Below are positions 1 to 10,737 of a DNA stretch of 64,000 nt, piece after piece. The stretch covers positions 38,172,431 through 38,236,430 of the forward strand of contig NC_082696.1 of assembly GCF_949987515.2 (NCBI RefSeq), given 5' to 3'. Made by a program: the position numbers and the translations under genes. The DNA is from Delphinus delphis (Eukaryota > Chordata > Mammalia > Artiodactyla > Delphinidae). The notes beneath the pieces were generated by a model. It saw nothing but the letters and a program-made list of their open reading frames with translations. It was not told the origin of the DNA and did not search any database. Position 1 is the first letter of the stretch; every line of letters begins with the position of its first letter.

Positions 1-291
1 TATTTATACTTTATTACAGCCTCTGCTTTGGAAATTATAGGTGCTTAAATGTAAATAAGAATTCTTTGTATAGTGTTTTCACGCAACCAAAACCTTTAAG
101 TTTTTTATTTAAACTACATGAAATGACATGAAAATTAAGGAACAGTTTTTCTCCATGGACACATTTGTTAAAATCTGTCAGTTTTTTTCTACTAAACAAA
201 TCACTGGACCACAGTCACAGAGAAAATTCGCCATATGTTAATTTATAAAGCTTCTAAATATCTGAAAAGATTTTCTTTTTATTATTTTCAG
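1..291. other. TRDN intron, 3' part
   Basis: AT-rich intron tail ending in the polypyrimidine tract of the exon at 292. No repeat was recognised. Confidence 0.7.
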
Positions 292-324
292 AACAAGAAA
301 AGACTGTTTCTCATGGTAAACCAG
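292..324 (+). CDS. TRDN: TRDN internal coding exon, 33 nt (first in window)
   Basis: This exon codes for part of the lumenal tail of triadin, the single-pass junctional sarcoplasmic reticulum protein that links calsequestrin to the ryanodine receptor. The acceptor is ATTATTTTCAG and the donor is G|GTATTT. Reading from the third base gives QEKTVSHGKP plus one leftover G. Human triadin has PEKTVSHGKPE at the matching place. The exon takes two bases from a split codon whose first base lies upstream of the window, and its last G joins AT of the next exon to give Asp (human Glu). If the human count of 41 exons applies, this is about exon 29. Confidence 0.9.
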
Positions 325-2047
325 GTATTTTGCAGGTGTTATTTGTACAGTAGTATCAAATTGTCTCTCAATGTTCTAGTTTTAACAGGATGAGCTTAGA
401 GTCAAATCTAAAGTTATTAGGGATGGTTAATAGTTCATGCTGAGAACTTGACCTGCCAGATATAACTACATAGCTCGTGATCCCTTCCCATCAGACTTAG
501 CTTAGCACAAAGACCATCTTTGCCAGCATTCAGATGAATGGTCTCTATATTTCATTTTGTTTTGTTCTGTTTGGGGCAAGACATCACTAGAAAACTTATA
601 ATTCAGAATGGCTCATTCAAACATGATCATCTTGAATTCCAAAAATCCCAAGAAAAGGAAATCAATATTTCCTCCTGCTTCCCTTCATCCTTCCTTCTTT
701 CCTTCATCTTCTTATTCTTGGTACTACATTTTGTAGAAAGTAGAGGTAAGCCAATGGGCTTTGCCCATAAGGAGAAATAGAGAAATTACCAAGACTAGCT
801 TAATAATTAGTTTTTATTTAAGAATAGAAACTTTATTTAAATTTTAATTTAAACCAATTAAATATGAATTTAAATTTGAAGTTGTGTCAAGCCTCAGTTA
901 TTCTGTAGAATATTGTCCTTTATTGTTTCCCTGATGTTGTGAATATAGTTAGGCCAGAATCTTTACAAAGGTAAAAGCATACTTTCTTTAAACGTATCTT
1001 AGGAAACTTTTTGCTTATATTTTTAAAATTTTACTTTATACAATCTGTTTTCAATGGATTTGAGTCAGTTTGATTTTACTTGTTTACGCTTTAAAGAATA
1101 TGAGACACCAACAACAGAAACCATAGAAATAAATAAAGCGGAAGCAGACTATGGGGAGGTGAGAAAAGCAGTCTGTATAGACATAAGCAAAACTTTAGAA
1201 ACAACTTTTAGAACCTCCTGATATAATGAATAGTAAACCCCGTTACTTTCTTTTCTGTGCTAGATAGCAACCATTTTTGAGGTGAGATACTGAGAGAAGG
1301 AGAGAGTTTAGTCTCTGAGTGTATAACAAAGGCATTGCCCTCTAGCCACATCTTTCTTTTATTTCAGTGATCACATTCATACTCTAAATTCTGTTTCCCA
1401 GTGAAACTTTCTAATCAGGATATTTGACTAACTGATTCATTCTCACTGCTGAATACTTGAAAAGTTTAATTTTATATAGAATCATTTTACTAATCCCTCT
1501 GCTTTGACACAAATCTATTTGACTATGTCTACAAAAACATACAGCACAGAAGACATCCCATAAATGCACCACCGTTGCCCTTCCCCAGCTTTGCAACATA
1601 AAAACTTGGGTTCCCAGGCTAATCCTGGGTTCTCAGGGAGGTATCTTGCTCAAGAAAGATAAAAAATTGTTTCTTCCTATTCTTATTCAATAATGAAAAG
1701 GGAATACATGTTTTATGTGTACTTCAGTGTAGATAAATACACTGAAATACAGTGAAGGCAAAGGATAGAATATACTTTGGTTAGGGGTTAGGGGACCATT
1801 TGACTTAGGAAAACCTTTATGGCAAGAAAGCTGCAAAGGACATATGCAGCTGGACAAATTTTTTTTTTGCTTCCATCCAATTTGAATAAAAGATATCACT
1901 TGCTGTTTTATTGGGAAAACAGCTAAGTGTGTCTCAGTATTGGTGTTATTTCAAAGAAAATACAAAATATCAAGGTTGAAATGTGTCACTGTTTTGTACT
2001 GATACATTTAAAATTTCCACTTGTGTTAATATTTTTTCTTATCACAG
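325..2047. other. TRDN intron, 1.7 kb
   Basis: AT-rich unique-looking sequence. No exon, young SINE or L1 was recognised. Small open frames here lack coding character. Confidence 0.7.
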
Positions 2048-2095
2048 ATGAAAAAGTTATCAAGCAGGCAAAAGTTATCACAATAGAAAAAACAG
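2048..2095 (+). CDS. TRDN: TRDN internal coding exon, 48 nt
   Basis: The acceptor TTATCACAG and donor G|GTAAAT bound an exon reading [D]EKVIKQAKVITIEKT. The human counterpart is EKVLKQVKAVTIEKT, so eleven of fifteen residues match and the changes are mostly between aliphatic residues. At 48 nt it is the longest of the internal exons here. The composition is the alternating basic, aliphatic and acidic pattern of the triadin tail. Skipping it would keep the frame. Confidence 0.93.
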
Positions 2096-3347
2096 GTAAA
2101 TGAGCTATTTTAGATTTTTCTTCTATGTATCTGTTTTATGTTATGTTGGCACACACCCACATGTGCACAAACACAGACACACACATCTTTACTGAAGTAT
2201 GTGCACTCTTAGTGCCATAAATTCTAAGATTCTTGATTCTTGTAAATAACTAAAAGTTATACTCAATCAAAATTAACAGTGGAAAACTAGAGTGACATAC
2301 TTTAGTTTTTTAAGTGTGATTGACCTAAGCTTACAGATAATTCACAAGGAAATTTATGTCATGCATTGATTATCATGTACTATTTTTAGGTGTTTAATCT
2401 CATTTTCAAAACACATTTCCTCAAATTTTAAAATCACAGAAATTTGAAACCGTCTGCTGTTCATGTATAGATGGAATAATTTCCATTCACGAGAGCTCCG
2501 CAGAGACTTACATGATTGTGTAACTTTTAAAAATCTGCCTTGAAGAATGATCAATAGAACATATAATATCAAAGCAAAAATATCAAAGCATCATTTCATG
2601 TGAGAAAAAAAAAAGGAGTGTACACACTCTTGAAATTCTGAAGTTCTTTCCTAAACCGATGAACAAAATTAAGTCTCCATCTCAACTGACATCTTGAAAC
2701 ACTGTATCTCCTCCCTTCGATCCCAAGATGGAAATCCTACCTACCTCCGCCATGAATGGAGTCCCATTTCTTACTAAAAATAATTCCAAAGGAAAAGGCC
2801 TGTGAAATAATTTCTTTCTTTTAACTGAGATAGTCATGATAATCGGGATTTGAATACAGTTCTCAGAGGAAAATATAATAGATTTCAGGAGATAACTAAT
2901 TATTTATAGAAATTATAGACTGTATTTCATGAGAAAGAAACCCTATTTTCACATTACCCCATACAACCATTGTACTCTATTCCAGTCATTGCCTTAGCTC
3001 ATAATTTTAGTTAACATTCCTCTAATTTTCACCCTAAAGTGTTAAGCATCTCACTTAGTTATATGGGTATTTGAAGATTATGAAGAAACTAGCCCAATGT
3101 ATTTGTGTCCCAAATATATAGATTGTTTCAAATTTTACATAAAATTTTGTGCATCTTAGTTTTTCAATAAGCAGTGTGTTTAATGTATTTGCTGACAGTG
3201 AAATAATAGTGTTCAGAGAGAATGGATTAAGCTTAAGATAAGATGAGAACTTAAAATGAAGAAGGAATAAATACAAATGCTAAAGAGTTATTTTTTCCCA
3301 TGGTTTGTATTCATCATATGTCATTTGCTTTCTTTCATTCTCCACAG
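2096..3347. other. TRDN intron, 1.25 kb
   Basis: AT-rich, with a short impure CA-rich patch at about 2150-2190. Nothing else was recognised. Confidence 0.7.
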
Positions 3348-3365
3348 TCAAACCCAAACCAACAA
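3348..3365 (+). CDS. TRDN: TRDN micro-exon, 18 nt
   Basis: This 18-nt exon is bounded by TTCTCCACAG and A|GTAAGA and encodes [V]KPKPT plus the first base of a lysine codon. It corresponds to AKPKPT in human triadin. The preceding G and its own TC form GTC (Val, human Ala). Its terminal A joins AA of the next exon to form Lys, as in the human KK pair. It is too short for standard gene finders and was recognised from its splice signals, its phase and the KPKPT motif, which recurs two exons later in DKPKPTP. Confidence 0.88.
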
Positions 3366-5389
3366 GTAAGAGATGAAAATAAAATCTGGAAAGTATCGCT
3401 TGGCCATTTTAACTTTAACAATTTGCTCGGTTTTTTTCCCCAATTGTTATTTTTAGCATTGCCCAAGGCTAAAGTACCTCTATAGGTGATAAATTAACGT
3501 TATTGCTGCAGCTTTGATTTAACATCTTTATCTTTCACTACTAATTAATAATTCAGTATAATTATACAGAAGAAATCTTTCGACGTTGTATCACTATTAT
3601 TAATACTAAAAGAATGAATCCATACAGGCTATAAAATAACACTAAGAAGTTAGGGTAAATGGGCAATCTTTTAAACATACATAATGAATAACAAAGGAAA
3701 ATGAAATGATATACAATTTTTGGTGTTATGAACCACATACTGTTTTTAATCTGTTTCCTATAAGCAGCATTAATTATATGGTAGTTAGTTTTTGGTATTA
3801 ATGTTATTCATAATTTTATGAATTATAAACGTTTGCCATTTGTTTATTAAAATCATGGAATTTCCTCATGAGTATAGATTTTAAAGGTTGTCCATTTTAT
3901 TGGTCAGGAGTCATACAGATGTTACTGGTGTAGAGTTTAAAAGGTGACTATTGGGCTCAGAAAAGTGTGAATATTTGCCCATTGTCACAGGTAGTAAATA
4001 TGTCCAAAATTGTGTCAAAATTATGATATTGGTTCATACATATATGTGTGAAACAGAGGCTTGGATGAAGATATGAGTGGCTTTTGTCAAATATTCTCTG
4101 GTTCATATATGAAAAATGAATTGACAAGGTCCAAAGATGAATTTGGTGAGACCAGTTAGGAGGTCATATTAGTGATTCAGGAGATACGGCAAAATATAAG
4201 GAGCCCAAAAAGAACATAATCACCTCCCAGAACCTATTGCATGTATTTTGAATATATATTTTATATTATTTTTACTTTAATTTATTATACTTTTGCAGTG
4301 TTATTATGACAGTTTAATAACTTGAATATTGGCTTCTTTTATTGTGCATGCTTATTTAACACTAAAATTTATACAACTTAAGTTCATGGAAGTTCATTCT
4401 TGAATGCTATCAATCCCTAATTTACAAATATCCAATTAAACCTTATGACAACATAGGTCCCACATCTCCCCACTTACTTCATTGTTGATGCAAGATGATG
4501 GGGAGGAAATAGTAGTGATTTCAGAGAATCTCCAAATTCAGGATGAGGGAAGGAAAGGACAGGTAAACCAGAACAGTTCAGGAGGACTAAACCTGGAAGT
4601 GATTAGTAAGAACTAACACTTGGCAGTGATCTGCTATATTTCCAAATCTTCTCAATTCCATTCAAAATATCCTACCCTACATAGCTTTATTTGAAATTCC
4701 ACTTTCGGTGAAAGAGAGAGATCTAAAATGTACTTTAATTCAAATATTTTTCAAAGGGCTGAGAAGAATATCAATTCTACATTTTGATTACAGCTGTCAT
4801 GTCCTTGATTTACTTGAGATTCATCTGTGAGAGTTCTAACTGAACCTGAAAAGAGAGGGTGTTCCAGAAAAATGAAAATACAAAGTGTTGCACTTTCTGG
4901 AATAAGGCAAGTCTAGGTTACATTTTCAACAAGAAACCAATGACTAGCACCAAATTGCTTCTGACCAGCACCAAATTGCTTCTGATGTGGCAAGAAAGGA
5001 AGTAGGAGTCAGAGAGGTAAAAAGGGAGCTTGTAAAATGCCAAAGGCAAATGTCATCTGGTTTGAAATACCCTCAAAGAATGATTCAACCTTCAGCAAAG
5101 AAAGAAAAATCCTCTTATTATTATTCTCCTTTTTGTCATATTCTATCTTCTTCTTACACCACATGGCCCTAAGAGGGCTAGCGCCTTCGAAGTATCTTAC
5201 AGGATGTCCTGAGAATGAACCTGACCTTGTTTATGATGTGTTTCTATGGCAATATGTTTTCTGTATTCCAAGTTACATGCAAATGACTTTGGAGGCATGC
5301 TGAGGATCACCTGCAAATATGTAAATACTAAATTGCTTGCTATGCAAACAATCTACAGAGTGTCAGTTAATTTTGATTTCTCTCTCTAG
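3366..5389. other. TRDN intron, 2.0 kb
   Basis: Unique-looking AT-rich sequence apart from a 21-bp tandem duplication at 4942-4983. No exon was seen. Confidence 0.7.
4942..4983. repeat. 21-bp tandem duplication
   Basis: Two adjacent copies of GAC(T/C)AGCACCAAATTGCTTCT differing at one base, in an intron. The near identity suggests a fairly recent slip duplication. Confidence 0.85.
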
Positions 5390-5434
5390 AAAAAACTGAA
5401 CATCAAGAAAAAGAATCTCCAACTATAAAAACAG
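5390..5434 (+). CDS. TRDN: TRDN internal coding exon, 45 nt
   Basis: The acceptor has a CT-rich tract (TTTCTCTCTCTAG) and the donor is G|GTGTTT. With the split codon from the previous exon it reads [K]KTEHQEKESPTIKT, against human KKAEHREREPPSIKT. The charge pattern is kept although several residues differ, which is typical of the fast-evolving triadin tail. The donor +3 to +6 bases (GTTT) are weaker than at neighbouring exons, so partial skipping is possible. That is an inference only. Confidence 0.92.
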
Positions 5435-7131
5435 GTGTTTTTGCCTTTCTGGTTTATATTCTGTCCTAATTCACTATTTTTATTAAATTTGAAAATTAAA
5501 GCAAAACATATAAATACCTTTCATTTTATTTCTTCGTAATGTTTAGTCTTGTGGTTTTGTGGTAGAATCTAGTTTATCTAATATAAGGCTAAATATTATA
5601 ACCAATATATATGGATTGCTAGGCATTCTATTATAATACAGCAGTATTAACAAAATAGTATTTGCCTTCATGGTTCATAAGACCCTTCCAAAATATTCAG
5701 TATTTCACTGATGTCAATATTAATATCATTTATCATACTGGTAATGTTGACTCACTGTTTATATACTGTAAAATAGCCTATCAAATTGCACATATAATAT
5801 TTCACTGAAAACTAATCATGAATTTCAACTTGGTTTAATTGCTTAAAATAGAAGTTATCCCATTCTATAATAGCTTAATACTTTTACAACTATTATTCAA
5901 TTTAAAAAATATATAATACTTGCCATGGTTCAACACTAAGGCATATAGGAGGCTAACTGTGAAAATATCCCTCCCTCTCATCTTTTTTCCTATTCTACCA
6001 ATTCTCATTCCCAAAATATCCAAAAATGTCTGATAGGTAATCACTGTTATTTTTTAATGTCTCCTTCTAGCAATATATGTAAAAGACATATACACATATG
6101 TATATACAAATTATATATATTCCCACTTTTTTTACACAAATCATGACATACTATATGTCCCTTTGTTTTTCTATTTAAGAATGTATTTTTGAAGATTTTT
6201 TTATATCAGTACATAAAGCATTTCTTCATTAATAGTATTCTATTGTATAGTTGTATACAGTTTACTTAACTAGTTTCTGATTGATCTATGTTTAAGTTAT
6301 CTAACAAGCTTTCTTTAATGATATACAATAAAAAATATACCTACCTGTCTAGTTTTGTAAATTTATCTTTGGGGTAAAATTAGTAAATTTTTTTAGTGCA
6401 ATGATACATTCAATGTAATTTTTATAGACATCCCTAATTCTTTAAAAAATTATATTAATTTGTATTCCCACCATTAATGAATTAGTTGACCTAATTTTAG
6501 ATGATTCAAATTCTTCGCAATCATGATGAAATGTTGTCTAGTTTTTTTATGAATATTTACGTGTAAAACTGCATAACTAATGCTTTTAGTTAATAATTTC
6601 AGAAGACAAGGTATTTTGGAGAAAAAAATCATGTATTTAGATAGTATAGCTTTGTGTTTTTCACCCACCATTCACTTATCTTTCCTGAGATTTTATAAAG
6701 TCAGCTTCTTTATTCAAAATACTGGATTGGAAGAGTTTAAATAGTTAATATTAATTAATATTAATATGTATTCTGAAAAGACATGGCAGAATATACCTTT
6801 TATGCCATTCAGAAACAGTAAGGAGTTCAGATTTATCCTGAGCATTCATTTTTCATAAAATGAAATATGAGGCTTTACAGGGATAAGAAGAGACCAAGAA
6901 GACCCTATACTTTCAAGCTTTACAACTTCTTTGAGGAATTCATTGCAATATGACTTAAAAATTACTCAAAATGCATTGCCTACTGCTCATTTTAATATAA
7001 GTTTAGTCTTTTCCTATTTTAACTCAAACAAACAGAATTAGGAAATATAAAGGGCTGGTATTTTAGCTATAGCTAGAAAATGATCACTGACTTTTTCTTT
7101 TCTTTTCTCTCTTTTCTTCTTTACTTTTTAG
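5435..7131. other. TRDN intron, 1.7 kb
   Basis: Includes a probable old antisense L1 piece at about 6060-6680. The remainder is AT-rich, ending in a long CT tract that serves the exon at 7132. Confidence 0.65.
6060..6680 (-). mobile_element. Probable old L1 3' fragment
   Basis: The order of phrases (a stretch reading ...GTATACAGTTTACTTAACTAG, then TTGTATTCCCACCA) follows the antisense 3' region of mammalian L1 elements but is heavily diverged. Limits are approximate. Confidence 0.4.
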
Positions 7132-7152
7132 ACAAACCAAAACCAACTCCAC
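7132..7152 (+). CDS. TRDN: TRDN micro-exon, 21 nt
   Basis: A long pyrimidine tract (7090-7129) ends in TTTTTAG, and a near-perfect GTAAGT donor follows. The 21 nt encode [D]KPKPTP plus one C, matching human DKPKPTP exactly. The leftover C joins AG of the exon at 9179 to form CAG (Gln) where human has Lys. A possible 6-nt micro-exon at 7811-7816 lies in the following intron and would fit the same phase. Confidence 0.92.
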
Positions 7153-7317
7153 GTAAGTGTACTATTCTAAAATTTTAAGAATTTTCTATTTAATTAATTT
7201 TAATTTTATAGTTTCTTTAAATTGTACATGCAGTAAAAATTAGTATGGTATTTCGTTAATGCAATAGATATTACACCATTACCTATATAAATGATTCTTA
7301 CTGACAAAGAATATTTG

Positions 7318-7420
7318 TGTGTATTGTATTCATTAATCCTTGAACATGTATTTATTGAGTGCCTATTAGACACATTACTCTATACCAGGGTATGTGAAGA
7401 AATGCCTAAAATGACTTGTG
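7318..7420 (+). mobile_element. Possible MIR fragment
   Basis: The phrase TTATTGAGTGCCTATTAGAC resembles the conserved part of MIR-type tRNA SINEs. It is short and diverged. Confidence 0.3.
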
Positions 7421-7534
7421 TTGTCATTATCTGTGTAATTAACAGTACTGTCAGTTTTTTGTTAGGGTTTATTGAGTAAACACAGTGTGGAGATTCCTCT
7501 TATTGTCACTGCTGGGTTAAAAAAACGTTCAGAA

Positions 7535-7733
7535 GGGCTTCCCTGGTGGCGCAGTGGTTGAGAGTCCGCCTGCTGATGCGGGGGACACGGGTTCGTGCCC
7601 CGGTCCGGGAAGATCCCATATGCCGCGTAGCGGCTGGGCCCGTGAGCCATGGCCGCTGAGCCTGCGCTCCGCAACAGGAGAGGCCACAACAGTGAGAGGC
7701 CCACGTACTGCAAAAAAAACAAAAAACAAAAAA
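7535..7733 (+). mobile_element. CHR SINE (cetacean type)
   Basis: Complete tRNA-derived SINE with A/B-box-like head, CG-rich body and A-rich tail, flanked by the target duplication GTTCAGAA (7527-7534 and 7734-7741). Low divergence from the other copies marks it as young. Chance open frames across it are SINE, not genes. Confidence 0.95.
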
Positions 7734-7810
7734 GTTCAGAACACAGAATACTTGTCTTCAATTATTTAATCTTAACACATTAGCTTTTTATTTTCATATT
7801 TTTTCAAAAG

Positions 7811-7816
7811 CTGAAG
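7811..7816 (+). other. Candidate 6-nt TRDN micro-exon
   Basis: CTGAAG sits between a long pyrimidine-rich tract ending in CAAAAG and a perfect GTGAGT donor. Inserted between the exons at 7132 and 9179 it keeps phase 1 and would add Pro-Glu. Recalled human triadin lacks such residues, so this is only a candidate. Confidence 0.25.
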
Positions 7817-8649
7817 GTGAGTTATTTTAGTATTTCAGAATCACTGTTTTATTTTGGCATTTCAAATGGTAGTAAGAATGCAACAATTTATGAAATTTTT
7901 GAAAATTTATGAAATTTTATGCAATTTCATAAAAATGAAACTGTTTATTTAGTACTATTAAATTAAGACCCAGACATTATCCTGGGGGGAAATATTTGCA
8001 TATCAATCGAGAGTGTATCTAGAAGTTATGCCTAAAGTTTTTCTTTGGGTTGGCAAAAATCTCTAGTATATTTAGTTTGTGTAATTGCTACTAATATGAA
8101 GGGTATTAAAAAATTAAGGGCTGAAAGTCAAAACGAGAATACTAATATGAAATATCAGCATAATTATTGGCAAATACTGTTTAGTTTATGAAACATTATT
8201 TTACATCTTCATTTTTATAAAATGTTTTAACTAGTTTTCCTTGAACTTTGAAAATAGCTTCCAGAAAAGTTATATTAGACTGATAATTAAATGTATCGGT
8301 TTTATAGAAAATATTATCATTTGAACTGATTTGTGAGGAAAGCTATATTTTTTAAAGCCTGCCATGTTATATTTTTAAAAATAATTGTTCTATGAATTTA
8401 CTAAAAGAGCAAAATGAAGGGTTGGTTCTACATTATCATAGGCTAAGACAAATAACATTTTTATGTTTTGTCTCACTACTCTGACTGTAGTCATCATGAG
8501 TTGAGTTTACTTCTGTGATATTTTAAAATCTCATCTCTCAACACCACCCATTGCACTCAATACATCTTATACATGAAGTTGCTTTATAAATATTTAATAA
8601 ATGCATGCATGCACATGTGCAGATCGTGTTAAAAATTTATGTAATGGAG

Positions 8650-8858
8650 GGGCTTCCCTGGTGGCGCAGTGGTTGAGAGTCCGCCTGCCGAGGCAGGGGA
8701 CACGGGTTCGTGCCCTGGTCCGGGAAGATCCCACATGCCGCGAAGCGGCTGGGCCCGTGAGCCATGGCTGCTGAGCCTGCGCGTCTGGAGCCTGTGCTTC
8801 GCAACGGGAGAGGCCACAACAGTGAGAGGCCCGCATACTGCCAAAAAAAAAAAAAAAA
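8650..8858 (+). mobile_element. CHR SINE
   Basis: Full-length copy with an 18-base A tail, flanked by AA(T)TTATGTAATGGAG duplications (8634-8649 and 8859-8874). It has the extra 10-bp segment in the body (TGCGCGTCTGGAGCC) that the copy at 7535 lacks. Confidence 0.95.
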
Positions 8859-9178
8859 AAATTATGTAATGGAGATTTATAATTGTAATTGAGAAAACCA
8901 CCCAAAGATCTTCAAATTGATTCTTTCTACCATATATGAATCGACTGTTTAAGATTAATTTGTAGAGTGGTTCTATTTCCAGAATAGATTCCAGTTAGTT
9001 TTCAGAAATATTAGTTACCAGTATGTCTATTTGCCATTTTGTGTATGTGTTTGTTGTCATTATTATTGGAATTTAATAGGAAATACATGCAGATGAAGTT
9101 CAGTTGTCTGCTACTGAAAAACAAAACTATTCTTTCCTTTTATTTTTCTTCCTTTTTTCTATTTTTTTTTTTCTAAAG

Positions 9179-9205
9179 AGGAAACATCAGAAGTAACAGC
9201 ATCAG
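9179..9205 (+). CDS. TRDN: TRDN internal coding exon, 27 nt
   Basis: The exon follows a run of T and C ending in TTCTAAAG and is closed by G|GTAAAT. It reads [Q]ETSEVTAS, against human [K]GTSEVTES. A second AG lies two bases inside the exon (AAAGAG). Using it would shift the frame, so the first AG is taken as the real acceptor. The last G combines with TG of the next exon to give Val where human has Gly. Confidence 0.88.
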
Positions 9206-9244
9206 GTAAATATTTACTTTCCAAGAGGAGGTAACATAGATTTG

Positions 9245-9440
9245 TGGGAACAGTATTTAAATTTGAGTCTCTGTCTGGCTGTGTAACATTTGGGAAAATA
9301 CCTTAACAGCTCAGATTCCCAGTTTCCTCATCTATTAGACCAGGCATAATGACTTCCCAAAAGACTTGTTATAAGTATTAAATGAAATAACATATATAAC
9401 ATTCCCACTACATACGTTGTTGTCATCATTAAATATTGGT
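9245..9440 (+). mobile_element. MIR SINE
   Basis: Recognisable MIR core and 3' part: TCTGGCTGTGTAACATTTGG, CAGTTTCCTCATCTATTAGA and TAAGTATTAAATGA. It is an ancient copy shared by placental mammals. Confidence 0.6.
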
Positions 9441-9943
9441 TTCCTTCTTACTCTTGTCTGATAAATATAGTTGAAGAAAAGCATCAACCAAAACTCTGTT
9501 TTAAAAAGTATGTGTCCACATTTTGCCCTGAGATATATTGTGATTCTTACATTTTTTTTACTCAACAGTTTATTTACCGAGCATCCATAGCACCGATCAA
9601 ATTCCCATTTCCTACAGATAACAATAAAAAGTTTAGAGTTTTTTCTGTTACTCATTTAAACTTATTAATAAATGCATGGCTTCCTCTAGCTTTACTTCAA
9701 AGCATGTAAAAAACAAAAACAAAAGGAGGGGGCTCTGCCTTACAAAGCCAAGTAACCAAGGGTAACAAAAATACGTATGTTCTCACACATGGGAGGGAGA
9801 CTTTCTCTTCACGTCTTGAAAAAGTAGAGCCTTGACCCCCTTTCACTTATGGGATTAAATTTCAACTCCAAATATTTACTCCAAGATTGAGTAAGAAAAT
9901 TATGTTTTATAAACCAATGGTTTCTTGTTATTTTACCCTCTAG

Positions 9944-9982
9944 TGAAGAAGAAAATTGAAAAATCTGAAAAGGAAAGTAAAG
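9944..9982 (+). CDS. TRDN: TRDN internal coding exon, 39 nt
   Basis: Bounded by TTTTACCCTCTAG and G|GTAAAG, it encodes [V]KKKIEKSEKESK, aligned to human [G]KKKTEISEKESK. Eight of twelve residues are Lys or Glu, so the stretch belongs to the mixed-charge repeats for which triadin is known. A CHR SINE begins only 54 bp downstream, at 10036, in the same direction as the gene. Confidence 0.92.
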
Positions 9983-10035
9983 GTAAAGACGTCTTAAGAC
10001 ATGTATATCAAATTAGTGACAAAAACACAGGAATT

Positions 10036-10254
10036 GGGCTTCCCTGGTGGCACAGTGGTTGAGAGTCCGCCTGCCGAGGCAGGGGACACGGGTTCGTGCC
10101 CCGGTCCGGGAAGATCCCACATGCCGCGGAGCGGCTGGGCCCGTGAGCCATGGCCGCTGAGCCTGAGCGTCCGGAGCCTGTGCTCCGCAACGGGAGAGGC
10201 CACAACAGTGAGAGGCCTGCGGCGTACCAAAATAAAACACAACAAAAACAAAAC
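10036..10254 (+). mobile_element. CHR SINE
   Basis: Full-length copy with a CAAAA-rich tail and a duplicated target AAAACACAGGAATT (10022-10035 and 10255-10268). It lies between the TRDN exons at 9944 and 10598 in the sense direction. Confidence 0.95.
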
Positions 10255-10597
10255 AAAACACAGGAATTCAAAAATATGTAATTACACAAATTATACTACT
10301 TAAAAGCAATTCATGAAAATACGGATGCTGATTTTAAAGCATGTGTCAGAACCGCAGCTCATTTTGGTGTTACCCATGCAACGGGTGTATGAATTGCATT
10401 ATTATTTGATATCTAAAGGGAACAGAAATTTAGATCTAAAAGCAAACTCCACCTATTATTGCTAAACTAGCACCATAAAGTTCTTTTCATATAACTCCTG
10501 AATTGTAAATATTGACTACAAAATATGTAATTCCAAACCTTAGGAAGACTTATGAATAAATATGTATATGATTCTAATTACCATTTTATCTCTATAG

Positions 10598-10632
10598 AAA
10601 AAGCAGAAATGAAACATCTTAAAGAAGAAAAA
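10598..10632 (+). CDS. TRDN: TRDN exon with one base missing at its donor (35 nt)
   Basis: The acceptor TATCTCTATAG is sound, and the reading [E]KAEMKHLKEEK matches human EKADMKHLREEKV. The next exon starts with TG and needs a G in front to make the conserved Val, so this exon should end AAAG and be followed by GT. The sequence instead reads AAAGTAATTT, where the only GT starts right after AAA. The exon is then 35 nt rather than 36. If spliced in, the next exon would be read out of frame to TGA at 11403-11405. Skipping it would keep the frame. Without splicing the frame runs on to TGA at 10675. It is either a decaying exon, an alternative end, or an assembly error. Confidence 0.8.
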
Positions 10633-10677
10633 GTAATTTTTAAAAGATTGAAAGGCCCTGAAGTCAAAATATTTTGA
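10633..10677 (+). CDS. TRDN: Possible read-through C-terminus of a short TRDN isoform
   Basis: If the exon at 10598 is not spliced at its weakened donor, the open frame continues for 14 codons (VIFKRLKGPEVKIF) to TGA at 10675-10677. A canonical AATAAA at 10700-10705 and GT-rich DNA follow closely. Triadin isoforms that end by using intron sequence are well known (Trisk 51, Trisk 49 and cardiac triadin), but at earlier exons. This particular end is inferred from sequence and is not a described isoform as far as I know. Confidence 0.35.
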   Translation, partial: VIFKRLKGPEVKIF

Positions 10678-10699
10678 GTCAAAATTTATTTCAATTTTA

Positions 10700-10705
10700 A
10701 ATAAA
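10700..10705 (+). promoter_or_regulatory. Candidate intronic poly(A) signal (AATAAA)
   Basis: AATAAA lies 23 nt after the read-through stop of the exon at 10598. It is followed within 5-35 nt by a GT-rich stretch (TTTGTTTATGTATGTGATG), the usual arrangement for cleavage and polyadenylation. Such hexamers are common in AT-rich introns by chance. The close link to a damaged donor makes this one worth attention. Confidence 0.4.
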
Positions 10706-10737
10706 ACTTTTGTTTATGTATGTGATGATTGCTGGTC

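Noticed and set aside
7535..7620. tRNA-like head with A and B boxes
   Set aside because: Part of CHR SINEs and not a functional tRNA gene. No cloverleaf with an anticodon arm was made out.
7462..7769. Open frames of 60-100 codons across CHR SINEs (also near 8.7, 10.1, 20.3, 24.7, 27.7, 48.9, 52.0, 57.2 and 60.5 kb)
   Set aside because: They are CG-rich SINE text read in several frames. The same peptides recur at every copy, so they are not genes.
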